A stretch of 44,999 nt of DNA from Bacillota bacterium (GCA_023410475.1 JAEYPS010000008.1:1-44999), one strand, 5' to 3'. Positions 15,633 through 22,941 are shown, numbered from the stretch's first letter. The notes: generated by a model not told the origin, from the letters alone. Translations and numbers: made by a program.

Positions 15633-15660
15633 AAAAAGCCGCCGAATCGCTTCGGCAGCT
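15633..15660 (-). terminator. Terminator downstream of the intact tRNA-Leu
   Basis: On the minus strand AGCTGCCGAA, GCGA and TTCGGCGGCT form a 10-bp stem (one mismatch) followed by TTTTT. It lies about 95 bp past the tRNA 3' end. The similar hairpin near 128-147 is its counterpart at the other end. Confidence 0.75.
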
Positions 15661-15680
15661 TCTCCAAAAACTTCCCACTT

Positions 15681-15750
15681 GATGTCTTCCCTGCAGCTTT
15701 ACAAAGATGTCAGTACTGATGTCAGAAAACTGATGCAGAACAAAGATGTC
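15681..15750. repeat. GATGTC direct repeats beside the integrase remnant
   Basis: GATGTC occurs exactly at 15681, 15706, 15718 and 15745 (plus GATGCA at 15732), between the integrase end and the tRNA. Short repeats at such spacing beside int resemble arm-type integrase binding sites. The array at 181-225 is related. Confidence 0.5.
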
Positions 15751-15752
15751 AA

Positions 15753-15838
15753 TGGTGCCGGTGGTCGGACTCGAACCGACACGTCCATAGGACACGGCAT
15801 TTTGAGTGCCGCACGTCTGCCAATTTCATCACACCGGC
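15753..15838 (-). tRNA. tRNA-Leu(CAA), intact
   Basis: 86 nt including an encoded CCA. Acceptor stem GCCGGTG/CACCGGC, D arm with TTGGCAGACG, anticodon stem CGGCA/TGCCG with loop CTCAAAA (anticodon CAA, reads UUG), long variable arm GTCCTATGGAC, and T arm GTCGG-TTCGAGT-CCGAC. It lies inside the element, 147 bp downstream of the orphan 5' half and its promoter, on the same strand, and no good promoter of its own is visible. It differs from the split tRNA in the acceptor and anticodon stems. It probably replaces the function lost by the insertion. Confidence 0.95.
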
Positions 15839-15984
15839 ATAATTTATTTAATCTCCCACCCAAGAATTGCCCTTCGGAAGTTGGAGGGATATTGAGGAGG
15901 GATATTAGAACCAAAGCAAGTATTAAGTTTTCAAGAACCCCGTATTTATCAGGGCTTTACGCATCAGCGGGTGAAACCGCGAAG
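15839..15984. repeat. Element end sequence between the two tRNA-Leu copies, with paired GGAGGGATAT
   Basis: GGAGGGATAT occurs at 15883-15892 and 15896-15905. This is the third instance of the paired repeat seen at 461-480 and 10305-10325. The rest shows a CCCGTATTTATCAGGG-like hairpin (about 15941-15956) and no gene. Confidence 0.5.
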
Positions 15985-16027
15985 CGGATTTTGAGTCCGG
16001 CACGTCTGCCAATTCCATCACTTCGGC
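15985..16027 (-). tRNA. 5' half of the split tRNA-Leu(CAA)
   Basis: Minus strand: acceptor strand GCCGAAG, D arm TGGAATTGGCAGACG, anticodon 5' stem CCGGA and loop CTCAAAA, ending in the shared core. Past the core the sequence (GCTTCGCGGTTTCACCCG) cannot form the variable and T arms. Joined to 243-286 it gives a complete tRNA with fully paired acceptor, anticodon (CCGGA/TCCGG) and T stems. Confidence 0.85.
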
Positions 16028-16042
16028 ATTTTAAGCCTTCCT

Positions 16043-16071
16043 AATATAGCACATACGCTATTTCGAGTCAA
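16043..16071 (-). promoter_or_regulatory. Promoter of the split tRNA-Leu
   Basis: On the minus strand TTGACT (16071-16066), a 17-bp spacer and TATATT (16048-16043) lie about 15 bp upstream of the tRNA 5' half. It now transcribes the orphan half and runs on toward the intact tRNA-Leu at 15838. Confidence 0.75.
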
Positions 16072-16103
16072 GACCGATACAAGCTTAAAAGCGAGCTGTT
16101 ATG

Positions 16104-16463
16104 CTAACCCGCCGCGTTTATCAGCCGTATGATATGCGGCACGAAAATTATAAGGCCGACCGCCGCCGATACTATCGAAAAAACGAGCACAGCGCCCGCC
16201 GCGATGTCCTTCGCTTTTTTGGCGAGAGGCTTGTATTCGGTTGTCGCGATATCGACCGCCGACTCAAGCGCGGTGTTTACCATCTCTAGCGATATAACGC
16301 CCGCGCAGCATAAAAGCACCGCCGCCCACTCTATCGCGGTAATCCCGACCAAAAAGCCCGCCGCCGTCACGAGAACGAAGCAGGCGGCCATTATTCGTAT
16401 GTTGCGCCCGGCGAACGCAGCCGCGACGCCGCGCGCGGCGTATTTGAACGAACGAAGCATCAT
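16104..16463 (-). CDS. dgkA: Undecaprenol/diacylglycerol kinase (DgkA family)
   Basis: 119 aa, a small integral membrane kinase with three transmembrane helices after an amphipathic N-terminus. Visible motifs are FKYAARG at the start, the catalytic stretch EMVNTALESAVDIATTEYKPLAKKAKDIAAGAVL split over two helices, and a final helix to the C-terminus. In Gram-positive bacteria this enzyme phosphorylates undecaprenol to the lipid carrier used in wall synthesis. It is the first native gene outside the element and stands alone, with the tRNA promoter region downstream of it. Normal length and complete. Confidence 0.92.
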   Translation of the reverse strand: MMLRSFKYAARGVAAAFAGRNIRIMAACFVLVTAAGFLVGITAIEWAAVLLCCAGVISLEMVNTALESAVDIATTEYKPLAKKAKDIAAGAVLVFSIVSAAVGLIIFVPHIIRLINAAG

Positions 16464-16642
16464 AAAACTCCGATATCAGAATCAGCATAATAATAGCACA
16501 ACACGCAAGTGTTAACAATCGGTATAAAATACGCTTTTTAAAAGCCGCGAATTTTACGCTTATTAAATATGCTGTCAATTTTTTTGTTTTTGCCGCATAT
16601 CATATTTCTATGCACACGATTTTTACAGCAGGAGGCGCTTTC

Positions 16643-16972
16643 ATGAGCGAAGAGACAAGATGCATTAAATACAACATAAAAAGGCATGAAACGCTTTCGG
16701 ATGTGATGAGAAGGTTTGACGTAAGCATCACCGACCTTATGGAATATAACGAAGCCTGCGATCTTTTGTCGCTTCGCGAAGGTCAGACGCTTTTTATAAA
16801 GAGCAGGCCGCCCGGAGTGCGCTCGTATGAACTGGGGGAGGGCGAGACGCTCTGGACAGTAGCCGAAAAGCTGGGACTGAGCGTACCGTCGCTGTTGAAA
16901 GCAAATTCTAATATAATGCCCAATGAAATAAGGCAGGGGATAAGCATCGCCCTGCCCGACAGCCAACTGTGA
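16643..16972 (+). CDS. Double-LysM protein (109 aa)
   Basis: Two LysM modules: residues about 8-52 (KYNIKRHETLSDVMRRFDVSITDLMEYN, then LREGQTLFIK) and about 61-105 (SYELGEGETLWTVAEKLGLSVPSLLKAN, then IRQGISIALP). LysM binds N-acetylglucosamine-containing glycans such as peptidoglycan. No signal peptide is visible from the chosen start ATG 16643, which follows GCAGGAGGCGCTTTC. An upstream ATG (16610) would add MHTIFTAGGAF without a real signal sequence. It may act inside the cell (for example in a forespore or spore coat context, as with SafA-like proteins) or be exported another way. Confidence 0.8.
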   Translation: MSEETRCIKYNIKRHETLSDVMRRFDVSITDLMEYNEACDLLSLREGQTLFIKSRPPGVRSYELGEGETLWTVAEKLGLSVPSLLKANSNIMPNEIRQGISIALPDSQL

Positions 16973-17009
16973 TCTTGTAAAAGCTTAATTCGTGATGAAG
17001 CCTTTCATA

Positions 17010-17110
17010 CCTCCCTCGATGAGGGAGGTGTCGATCACTGGATTGTCAGACCCAAGAGAAGAGCCCGACAATCCAGTGATTGGCGAAGGGAGTGACCGTT
17101 TTACTCCTCT
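17010..17110. repeat. Structured intergenic repeat with nested inverted repeats
   Basis: Two hairpins: CACCTCCCTC...GAGGGAGGTG-like (about 17020-17040) and a 14-bp perfect inverted repeat ATCACTGGATTGTC / GACAATCCAGTGAT (about 17034-17086). No coding capacity. The composition (CCTCCCTCGATGAGGGAGG next to a long inverted repeat) recalls multicopy intergenic elements of gut Clostridia. Other genomic copies cannot be checked here. The rest of 16973-17260 holds nothing I recognise except the hairpin at 17214-17236. Confidence 0.5.
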
Positions 17111-17213
17111 CTCGGGCAGGCACGAACGTCCAATCGTATAAGTGAGCTATTTTAGTTGGGTTTGACACTCCGGCCTTTCTCATTGGGGGAAGGCTTTATA
17201 CGCATATACAACA

Positions 17214-17236
17214 ATACCCCGGCTGAGCCGGGGTAT
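17214..17236 (-). terminator. Hairpin after the minus-strand surface-protein cluster
   Basis: ATACCCCGGC / GCCGGGGTAT is a perfect 10-bp stem with a 3-base loop, 25 bp past the end of the 437-aa gene on the minus strand. The following U-tract is poor, so termination may be weak. Confidence 0.55.
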
Positions 17237-17260
17237 GCCTATGGTAAAATCACGTTTGTT

Positions 17261-18574
17261 TTATATTATATCTGTTCTTGGCTTTTCACGCTTTTTGAAT
17301 ATGCCCGCCCGGCAGAACACCATGGTAAGCAGAACGGACAGCATGGCCACGCCCAGCATACCTGCTATAAGCGCGCCGTATGGAACGCCGAACAGCTTTT
17401 CTATTGGAGCCATGGCCGACGCTCCCAGCATGGCGGGGTCTGCGGTATTGGGGTTTGCCTCGGGCTGCCCCGGCTCCGCTGACTCGGGCTGAGCCGCCTC
17501 AGCCGCCGCCAAAGCCGCGTTTGCCTCCGTGAGCTGCGACTCAAGCTCGGCGCTCGCGGCCTTTGCCTCGGCAAGCTGCTGGGAGTATTTCGCGTCTATG
17601 GCGAAGTCCGCGCCCATCGCGCCTTCTACGGGGCTCTTCGCCACGAAATAGCTCGAGCAGTGGTATATGTCGAACGACACATAGCCATCGTCGCCAACGA
17701 CCGCCGACTGCATTCCCTGCACAACGCCCGATTGGTTATAGTAATAGTAAAGATAGAGCAAATCTCCGGGTGAGCTGCCCTCCGCCTTGAACGAATACGT
17801 GAATTTGCCCGGGAAAGGCCCCTTATGAGCGAAATGCAGCTGATACGCGTCGCCGCCGCCAACGGCGTCCGAAAACTTATCGTCGCGCTGCATCTTCATC
17901 GAGAGGTCTATGGGCTTTTGGTTATCGCCAAGAGCGCCCAGAGACTTTCCGTCTATCGTGCACGTATACGAGCCGAAGTTGAGCGTCAGCGTGCACTTCT
18001 TTTCCCTGAGCGCGCCCAGCACATTTGCTGGCACCATGGGGTCTTCTTTTATGTCAATACTGATATCGCCCTCGCTCTGTATCTTTGTTACGCTCTGCTC
18101 CGCGATATCCCACTCTGTGGGCGCTGCGGCGGCCTTGGGCTGGGAATTGGCAGCGGGCTTCGGAGTCGAGGTTGATTTTGCAACCACTTTGTATTGCTTT
18201 GATTCAGTACCTTTAGTCTCACTGGCGTCATCTTTGCCAATTTCATACGACACCGTTATTGTACCGATATCATTGGGTTTCGCGGTCGAGGAAACTTTTA
18301 CGTTGATTTTTGCGGTTGCGGTTATTCTTTTGTTTAACCCGGTATCCGAATCTTTCCAGCCGGTTGCTTTGCTGCCGCTGAAGACTCCTCCGCATGTAAC
18401 GCTTTTAATTGCTATTGAAGAAGCGGTTGCGGTAATAGAAACCGTAATTGTTTTTGATGCGCCTGCGGTAGGGCTGTACTTTGCAAAATTAACAACACCC
18501 GCAGAAGCAGTCATTACCCCCAACATAGAAATCATCATTACTGCCGAAATCAATAAAGCTGTAAACCTTTTCAT
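17261..18574 (-). CDS. Secreted, C-terminally membrane-anchored surface protein (beta-rich, coiled coil)
   Basis: 437 aa. Signal peptide (LISAVMMISMLGVMTASAG), then a beta-rich Ig/cohesin-like region at about 27-132 (TITVSITATASSIAI ... DIGTITVSYEIG). A Pro/Ala linker leads to a second beta-rich domain at about 170-330 (LTLNFGSYTCTIDGKSLGAL, YQLHFAHKG, LLYLYYYYNQSGVVQGMQ, FDIYHCSSYFV). An Ala/Glu coiled coil (about 340-375), a short NPNTADP stretch, a transmembrane helix (about 400-425) and a Lys/Arg-rich tail (FKKREKPR) follow. The second domain has the look of modules attached to cohesins in Clostridial proteins, but I cannot prove it. It is last in a cluster with two dockerin enzymes (27-bp gap), so an anchoring role is possible. 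The ribosome site AAGGAGAAGGCTA is strong. Confidence 0.75.
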   Translation of the reverse strand: MKRFTALLISAVMMISMLGVMTASAGVVNFAKYSPTAGASKTITVSITATASSIAIKSVTCGGVFSGSKATGWKDSDTGLNKRITATAKINVKVSSTAKPNDIGTITVSYEIGKDDASETKGTESKQYKVVAKSTSTPKPAANSQPKAAAAPTEWDIAEQSVTKIQSEGDISIDIKEDPMVPANVLGALREKKCTLTLNFGSYTCTIDGKSLGALGDNQKPIDLSMKMQRDDKFSDAVGGGDAYQLHFAHKGPFPGKFTYSFKAEGSSPGDLLYLYYYYNQSGVVQGMQSAVVGDDGYVSFDIYHCSSYFVAKSPVEGAMGADFAIDAKYSQQLAEAKAASAELESQLTEANAALAAAEAAQPESAEPGQPEANPNTADPAMLGASAMAPIEKLFGVPYGALIAGMLGVAMLSVLLTMVFCRAGIFKKREKPRTDII

Positions 18575-18601
18575 TAGCCTTCTCCTTATTATGCCTTTTG
18601 T

Positions 18602-20143
18602 CTAGAAATTGACGCGCCTTCCGTGGCTGAACTGCTTGTCGTACCATCCCTTGAATTCCGATATTATTACGAAGCCGTTGCTCGACGACGCGTGTATGTG
18701 GTATCCGTTGCCGAGGTATATCCCCGTGTGCCCTATGCGGGTCGTGTCCCCCGGCTTGTCCGAGAAATAGAACATAAGGTCTCCCGGCACAAGCTCGTTC
18801 TTCTCCACGCGCTGCCAGCTCGTCCTTTTGCTGTACGTGTCCGCCGTCGAGCGCCCTACGGAATGCCCAGCCTGATTGAGGCAGTAATGCACGAGCCCAG
18901 AGCAGTCGAACGAGTTGGGGCCTTCCGCGCCCCAGACGTATGGCTTGCCCTGCTGCGCCAGCGCGATGTTGATGAAGTTTTGAACCTTGGGCGCGCTGTC
19001 GTCGGGTATATCGGGTAGGCCGCCGCCTATAGGCTTAAGCCCGAGTATATCGAGCCTCATCAGCGTGTAGTCGCTGATGGATATACTGCCGTCCTGGTTT
19101 ACGTCCGCCGCCGTGCGGTAATGCCCTTCAAGCGCCTTGAGCCCCAGTATATCGAGCCTCGCGAGCGTGTAATCCGATATGGATATATTGCCGTCGCCGT
19201 TCGCGTCCCCGAGGACTATGACTGTAAGCGCGTCGCGCTCGATGCCTCTCACAAACAGCTTTACCGTCATGCCCGTGCCCGCGAGCCCCGCCGTAATCTC
19301 GCCGCCGGCCGCCTTATACACCTTTATGTCCGTCTCGTCGTTTCCGAAATATGACTTGAACACCGGGATAGCCGTCGATTTCGCGACTCCCGTCAGCAGC
19401 CCGTCCACAGCAACATACTTTGTGGAAGCGAGCTTGTCCCCTTTAACGTTGACCGTGCACGAGGCCGTAAACCCTCCGTCCACTGTTGTCGCGGTTATCT
19501 CCACGGTGCCTACCTCGAGCAGCGTTATAGCGCCGCCGTCAACGGATACTATCTCGTCGTTTTCGGAAGACCACGTTACGCCCTTTTCCGCGGCGCCCGC
19601 GGGGGAGACCGTGACGTTAAGCGTAACGGTGTCGCCTACGCAGCCCGCAAAGCTTGTCCTGTCAAGGCTTACTCCGTTTGCCGGTATATCCTTTTGCGGC
19701 AGGTATATAACGGAGCAGTAGGGTTCGGTTGACGACAAACCGTCTATTACAGTCATGGCCTGCGACGAATCCGTGATATACAGGTAGTTGCCGGACACGT
19801 TAAGGCCGGTAAGCGCAAGACCGGCAAGCGGTGAGATATCGCTGATATAGTTGTCCGACAGGTCTAGCTCCGTTACGCCCGCGAGATACTCGAGCCCCGT
19901 TATGTCGTATATCCCAACCCCGCTGAGATCGAGCGTTCCCGTAAGCGCGGCAAGCTCGCCCTCCGTCAGCGTGCCATCCCCGCCGTCCGCCTCAGCAAGC
20001 AGCTCCGCTCTAAGCGCCGCGTCGGGAATCGTTACGGCGTCCTCTGGCGCGGCGTGCGTCGCGCCCGGCAGCATTACCGCCGCGGCCACCACCGCGGCCA
20101 GTACGGCAACGGCTCTTTTAAACCATGCTGATGTTATTACCAT
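18602..20143 (-). CDS. LRR - Big2 - dockerin - NlpC/P60 peptidoglycan hydrolase
   Basis: 513 aa. Signal peptide (AVLAAVVAAAVMLPGATHAA), then short internalin-like leucine repeats (about 60-125: LDLSGVGIYDITGLEYLAG, LDLSDNYISDISPLAG). A Big2 Ig-like domain follows (about 155-232: VSLDRTSFAGCVGDTVTL, VTWSSENDEIVSVDGG). Next is a type I dockerin with two EF-like repeats (about 308-370: GDANGDGNISISDYTLARLDIL, DVNQDGSISISDYTLMRLDIL). The C-terminal NlpC/P60 domain (about 388-513) has the Cys in NSFDCSGLVHYC, the His in RIGHTGIYLG and the polar residue in YHIHASS. It should cut the peptide stem of peptidoglycan outside the cell, docked through a cohesin partner. The dockerin sits before, not after, the catalytic domain. 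Confidence 0.9.
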   Translation of the reverse strand: MVITSAWFKRAVAVLAAVVAAAVMLPGATHAAPEDAVTIPDAALRAELLAEADGGDGTLTEGELAALTGTLDLSGVGIYDITGLEYLAGVTELDLSDNYISDISPLAGLALTGLNVSGNYLYITDSSQAMTVIDGLSSTEPYCSVIYLPQKDIPANGVSLDRTSFAGCVGDTVTLNVTVSPAGAAEKGVTWSSENDEIVSVDGGAITLLEVGTVEITATTVDGGFTASCTVNVKGDKLASTKYVAVDGLLTGVAKSTAIPVFKSYFGNDETDIKVYKAAGGEITAGLAGTGMTVKLFVRGIERDALTVIVLGDANGDGNISISDYTLARLDILGLKALEGHYRTAADVNQDGSISISDYTLMRLDILGLKPIGGGLPDIPDDSAPKVQNFINIALAQQGKPYVWGAEGPNSFDCSGLVHYCLNQAGHSVGRSTADTYSKRTSWQRVEKNELVPGDLMFYFSDKPGDTTRIGHTGIYLGNGYHIHASSSNGFVIISEFKGWYDKQFSHGRRVNF

Positions 20144-20202
20144 ATCTGTGTATCCTCAATATATAATCACTTTTAGCATAAAGTATATCATGGATACTTT
20201 AA

Positions 20203-22278
20203 TCAGTGAATCTTTTTCAATCCTAAAATATCCAGTCTCATAAGCGTATAATCGGATATCGATATGCTTGAGTCCTGATTTACATCCGCGCCTGTGCGCT
20301 GCGTTCCCGACAGAACGCTGAGGCCCAGTATGTCGAGCCGCGCCATCGTATAGTCGGATATAGATATCACGCCGTCGCCGTTCGCGTCTCCCAGCACTAT
20401 TACCGTAAGCTCCTCGATTACCTCGCCGCCGCTCTCCACCTTCAGCAGCGCGCCCGTACCGGCGTACTGCGCTGCGTATGCCGCGCCCGAAGAGTCATAC
20501 AGCGCGGGAGTGCCTTCGGTTATGTCGAGGTTTGAAAGCAGCGACGCGGGCGTTACCTTGTCGGGTATGTATATCATTCCGTCGATGCGCGTATACGGCA
20601 CGGCCTGATAATTCGAGTCGATCTTTAAGTAGTCCTTGTGTATATAAGCCAGCGTTCCGCCGTAGTTTACCTGATGCCAGTTCGCCGTATATAACGCCTT
20701 TGTCACCTCAACCCTCATGCCCACGGGTATCTGCGAGCCGGGGAGAGCGCTGTAGTTCGTGCCGGGGCCGCTGCGAACGTTTACGTTCGTCGTCACCGTG
20801 GCGTTATAGCGGTTTCGCGTGCTTACCGCCGTGAGCGTTGGCTGCTGCGCGCCGAGCGCCGTAAGCGCCGCACCGGGGTAGTAGAACCCCAGTATCTGAT
20901 CGTATGTGTGGCCGCCGCCTCCGCTCGAGACACTCCTTGCCCTTTGCTGCGCGCCTCGCTGAGAGAGCCCGCATCCGTGGCCGTAACGCTTCTGAGATAT
21001 GGAATATGCCGTTACGGTTTCGCCTTCCATTACCGGCTCTACCACGAACACGCCGAGGCTAGAACCCACGAACGCCTTATACATGTTGTTCGTACTCGAT
21101 CTTCCTCCGTCGAGATACCGCAGGTCGAGCTCAACTCCGGTTACGGTCACCGTATCCGAGCCTACCTTTACCGAAAAATCTCCCGTAGCTTTTATAAGGT
21201 CGAGGCAATTGTTTACTCCGTTCATCGGCATGCGCGTGTGGTCCTGCGCAACGCTGCCGCTCGATGAGTATGTTATCTCGGGCGTATGCGCCTCAAGGCT
21301 GAGCACTCCCGTCAGCTCGAAGCCGTTCGCGCTCGTCACTCCGTAGCCGCTTAGCTGACCGCTGTTGTATATCTCATGCCTTATATAAGCCGCGGCCTTT
21401 GCCGCGTCGGGCGTGCCCGACAGGTTGTCCTTAATCGTGACAGGGTTGCCCGAGCTTATAGCTACGGGAAACGTTATGGTTTCAAACAGGCTCGACGGGT
21501 TTGCGGTGTCGAAAGGGTCGTCAACCATCTGATAATACGTCCATTCATAGCCGCCTCCCCATCTGTGGTAGGGAAGCTCGGTTCGCCCACCGTTCGAAGC
21601 GGAATAGAAAGCGTCTATAACCGTGCTGCCCGATCTGAGCACCTGCCCTGCTGTGGCGTCCACAGCCGCTATGCAGTTTTTATACGTATCGTTCCAGCCT
21701 CTGTACACCTGGTCGTAAGAGGATTGATCCGTCAGATCGTAGCTTCCGCTTTTTCCCATCCTCTTGGCGGCATAGTTGCGCGCGGCGACCGCCTGGCTTT
21801 TCAGAGCCTCGAGCGGGAACGAATCGCTCATCTCATACGGCAGCACGCCGTAAAGATAGTCCTCAAGGTATATGTGGTTTACTACCTGAATAGCGCCGCT
21901 GACGATGGAAAAGCTCATATCTCCCAGATACCGCAGGTATCTGCCGTAATGCGGACTATTCATCCACATGAAGTTGTTCTGGTTGGTCGTTGCCGTGTGC
22001 TGCGTCAGGTAAATCGACGATGCGCGCGCTATCCTCGTGCTCCCGAGATACAGGCTGAGCGACCCGCTTTCTATCTTTACCGTGTAGAGCTGACGGTCGA
22101 GAGGGACGCCCGAAACGCTGTAGTTTCCGTCGAGAAAGACCTGTATCGAAGTGGGCGTGCCCATAGTAAGCTTTACCCTGATGATGCCGCTGCCGGCCGC
22201 GGTCGCGCTGGATGGTGGTACTACAAGAAGCAATAACAGTGCCAGGCTGACTATAATGCCAAGTAGCTTACGTCTCAT
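20203..22278 (-). CDS. SpoIID/LytB-domain protein with SH3 and C-terminal dockerin
   Basis: 691 aa. Signal peptide (VSLALLLLLVVPPSSATA). A SpoIID/LytB domain spans about 120-460: LEDYLYGVLPYEMSDSFPLEALKSQAVAARNYA is its hallmark, followed by FYSASNGGRTE and GCGLSQRGAQQRA. A bacterial SH3 domain follows (about 500-558: VNVRSGPGTNYSALPGSQIPVGMRVEV). The end is a type I dockerin (about 628-690: GDANGDGVISISDYTMARLDIL, DVNQDSSISISDYTLMRLDIL). SpoIID-type domains are lytic transglycosylases or amidase enhancers acting on peptidoglycan. It is first in the minus-strand cluster with a 59-bp gap to the NlpC/P60 gene. Its dockerin is almost identical in core sequence to that gene's dockerin, so both should bind the same cohesin. 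Confidence 0.9.
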   Translation of the reverse strand: MRRKLLGIIVSLALLLLLVVPPSSATAAGSGIIRVKLTMGTPTSIQVFLDGNYSVSGVPLDRQLYTVKIESGSLSLYLGSTRIARASSIYLTQHTATTNQNNFMWMNSPHYGRYLRYLGDMSFSIVSGAIQVVNHIYLEDYLYGVLPYEMSDSFPLEALKSQAVAARNYAAKRMGKSGSYDLTDQSSYDQVYRGWNDTYKNCIAAVDATAGQVLRSGSTVIDAFYSASNGGRTELPYHRWGGGYEWTYYQMVDDPFDTANPSSLFETITFPVAISSGNPVTIKDNLSGTPDAAKAAAYIRHEIYNSGQLSGYGVTSANGFELTGVLSLEAHTPEITYSSSGSVAQDHTRMPMNGVNNCLDLIKATGDFSVKVGSDTVTVTGVELDLRYLDGGRSSTNNMYKAFVGSSLGVFVVEPVMEGETVTAYSISQKRYGHGCGLSQRGAQQRARSVSSGGGGHTYDQILGFYYPGAALTALGAQQPTLTAVSTRNRYNATVTTNVNVRSGPGTNYSALPGSQIPVGMRVEVTKALYTANWHQVNYGGTLAYIHKDYLKIDSNYQAVPYTRIDGMIYIPDKVTPASLLSNLDITEGTPALYDSSGAAYAAQYAGTGALLKVESGGEVIEELTVIVLGDANGDGVISISDYTMARLDILGLSVLSGTQRTGADVNQDSSISISDYTLMRLDILGLKKIH

Positions 22279-22599
22279 CAGTATCCCCCGGAAAATAACA
22301 AGAAATGACCGCGCTTATTTTGTAATAAACGCAACACATTTGTAATAATTATAGTTTTATTTATATCATATATACCCCGGTTTGTACACCTGAAAACGAC
22401 AAATTGTCTGTTTAATTTGTAAATTTAACGGATATTACGGAATCGGGCGCGGATATCCGCGCTGATTTCAGACAAAATGCGACCGTATCTTAAATGCTGG
22501 GCTCTAATATTATATAATGCTGAATAAATATAAAAAGATATTATAAAAACATTGACAATAGTGTACGACAAATAGTATAATGCTGCCGAGGTGATACAG
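22279..22599. other. Divergent intergenic region with a 16-bp perfect palindrome
   Basis: No gene. TATAAT on the minus strand (22353-22348) is a candidate -10 for the surface-protein cluster, with a poor -35. GCGCGGATATCCGCGC (22447-22462) is a perfect palindrome and may be an operator. The padR promoter is at 22552-22581. Confidence 0.45.
22552..22581 (+). promoter_or_regulatory. Consensus sigma-A promoter for padR
   Basis: TTGACA (22552-22557), an 18-bp spacer and TATAAT (22576-22581), 18 bp before the padR start. Both hexamers are perfect consensus, so the PadR repressor probably acts here on its own operon. Confidence 0.8.
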
Positions 22600-22941
22600 A
22601 TGGACAAAATTCAGGACATCGTAACCAATCTTCAGCAGGAGCTCAAGCGCGGCGCGATAGTGCTGTGCGTATTGAGCCAGCTTACCTCGCCGAAATACGG
22701 TTATGCGCTTGTCGAGTCGCTCGAAGCAAAGGGCATACGCGTTGAGCCGGGGACGCTTTATCCGCTGCTGCGAAGGCTTGAAAAGCAGGAGCTTCTGACA
22801 AGCGAGTGGGAGACGTCGGGCGCTAAGCCGCGAAAGTATTACGTGCTTAGCTCGCTGGGCAGGGAAGTCTATAACCTGCTGCTCAGGGACTGGGACGATT
22901 TGCAGGGCACCATCAACAATCTGACTGGTAAAAAGGAGTAA
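22600..22941 (+). CDS. PadR-family transcriptional regulator
   Basis: 113 aa. A winged helix-turn-helix with the PadR hallmark stretches: LVLCVLSQL-like first helix (GAIVLCVLSQLTSPKYGYALVESLEAKG), GTLYPLLRRLEKQELLTSEW in the recognition helix and wing, PRKYYVLSSLGREV, and a final dimerisation helix. It is expected to repress its own promoter until an inducer binds. ATG 22600 is chosen because GAGGTG lies at the right distance; a GTG at 22591 overlaps that ribosome site. Followed after 5 bp by a membrane protein gene in the arrangement typical of PadR/HAAS pairs. Confidence 0.93.
   Translation: MDKIQDIVTNLQQELKRGAIVLCVLSQLTSPKYGYALVESLEAKGIRVEPGTLYPLLRRLEKQELLTSEWETSGAKPRKYYVLSSLGREVYNLLLRDWDDLQGTINNLTGKKE

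Larger units (their letters stand above)
287..15996. mobile_element. Decayed integrative element (about 15.7 kb) inserted in tRNA-Leu(CAA)
   Basis: The borders are two copies of CGGATTTTGAGT (287-298 and 15985-15996), which lie in the anticodon region of one tRNA-Leu whose two halves are left on opposite sides. The contents include an excisionase-like gene with a nonsense codon, parA/parB, a CpaB-like fragment fused to the C-terminal part of a tyrosine integrase, and an intact spare tRNA-Leu. These are typical of conjugative or integrative elements of Clostridia. About 8.5 kb of sugar-transport genes inside it have native-like codon use, so this may be a composite of two element remnants around chromosomal genes rather than one clean insertion. 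With xis and int both broken it should not be able to move itself. Confidence 0.7.

Noticed and set aside
19179..19721. 180-aa plus-strand open frame antisense to the NlpC/P60 gene
   Set aside because: It is a shadow of the high-GC third positions of the real minus-strand gene, with a Ser/Pro/Val-rich nonsense composition.
21376..22236. 286-aa open frame on the plus strand
   Set aside because: It lies wholly antisense to the clear SpoIID/LytB gene, has unnatural Arg-rich composition and no ribosome site.
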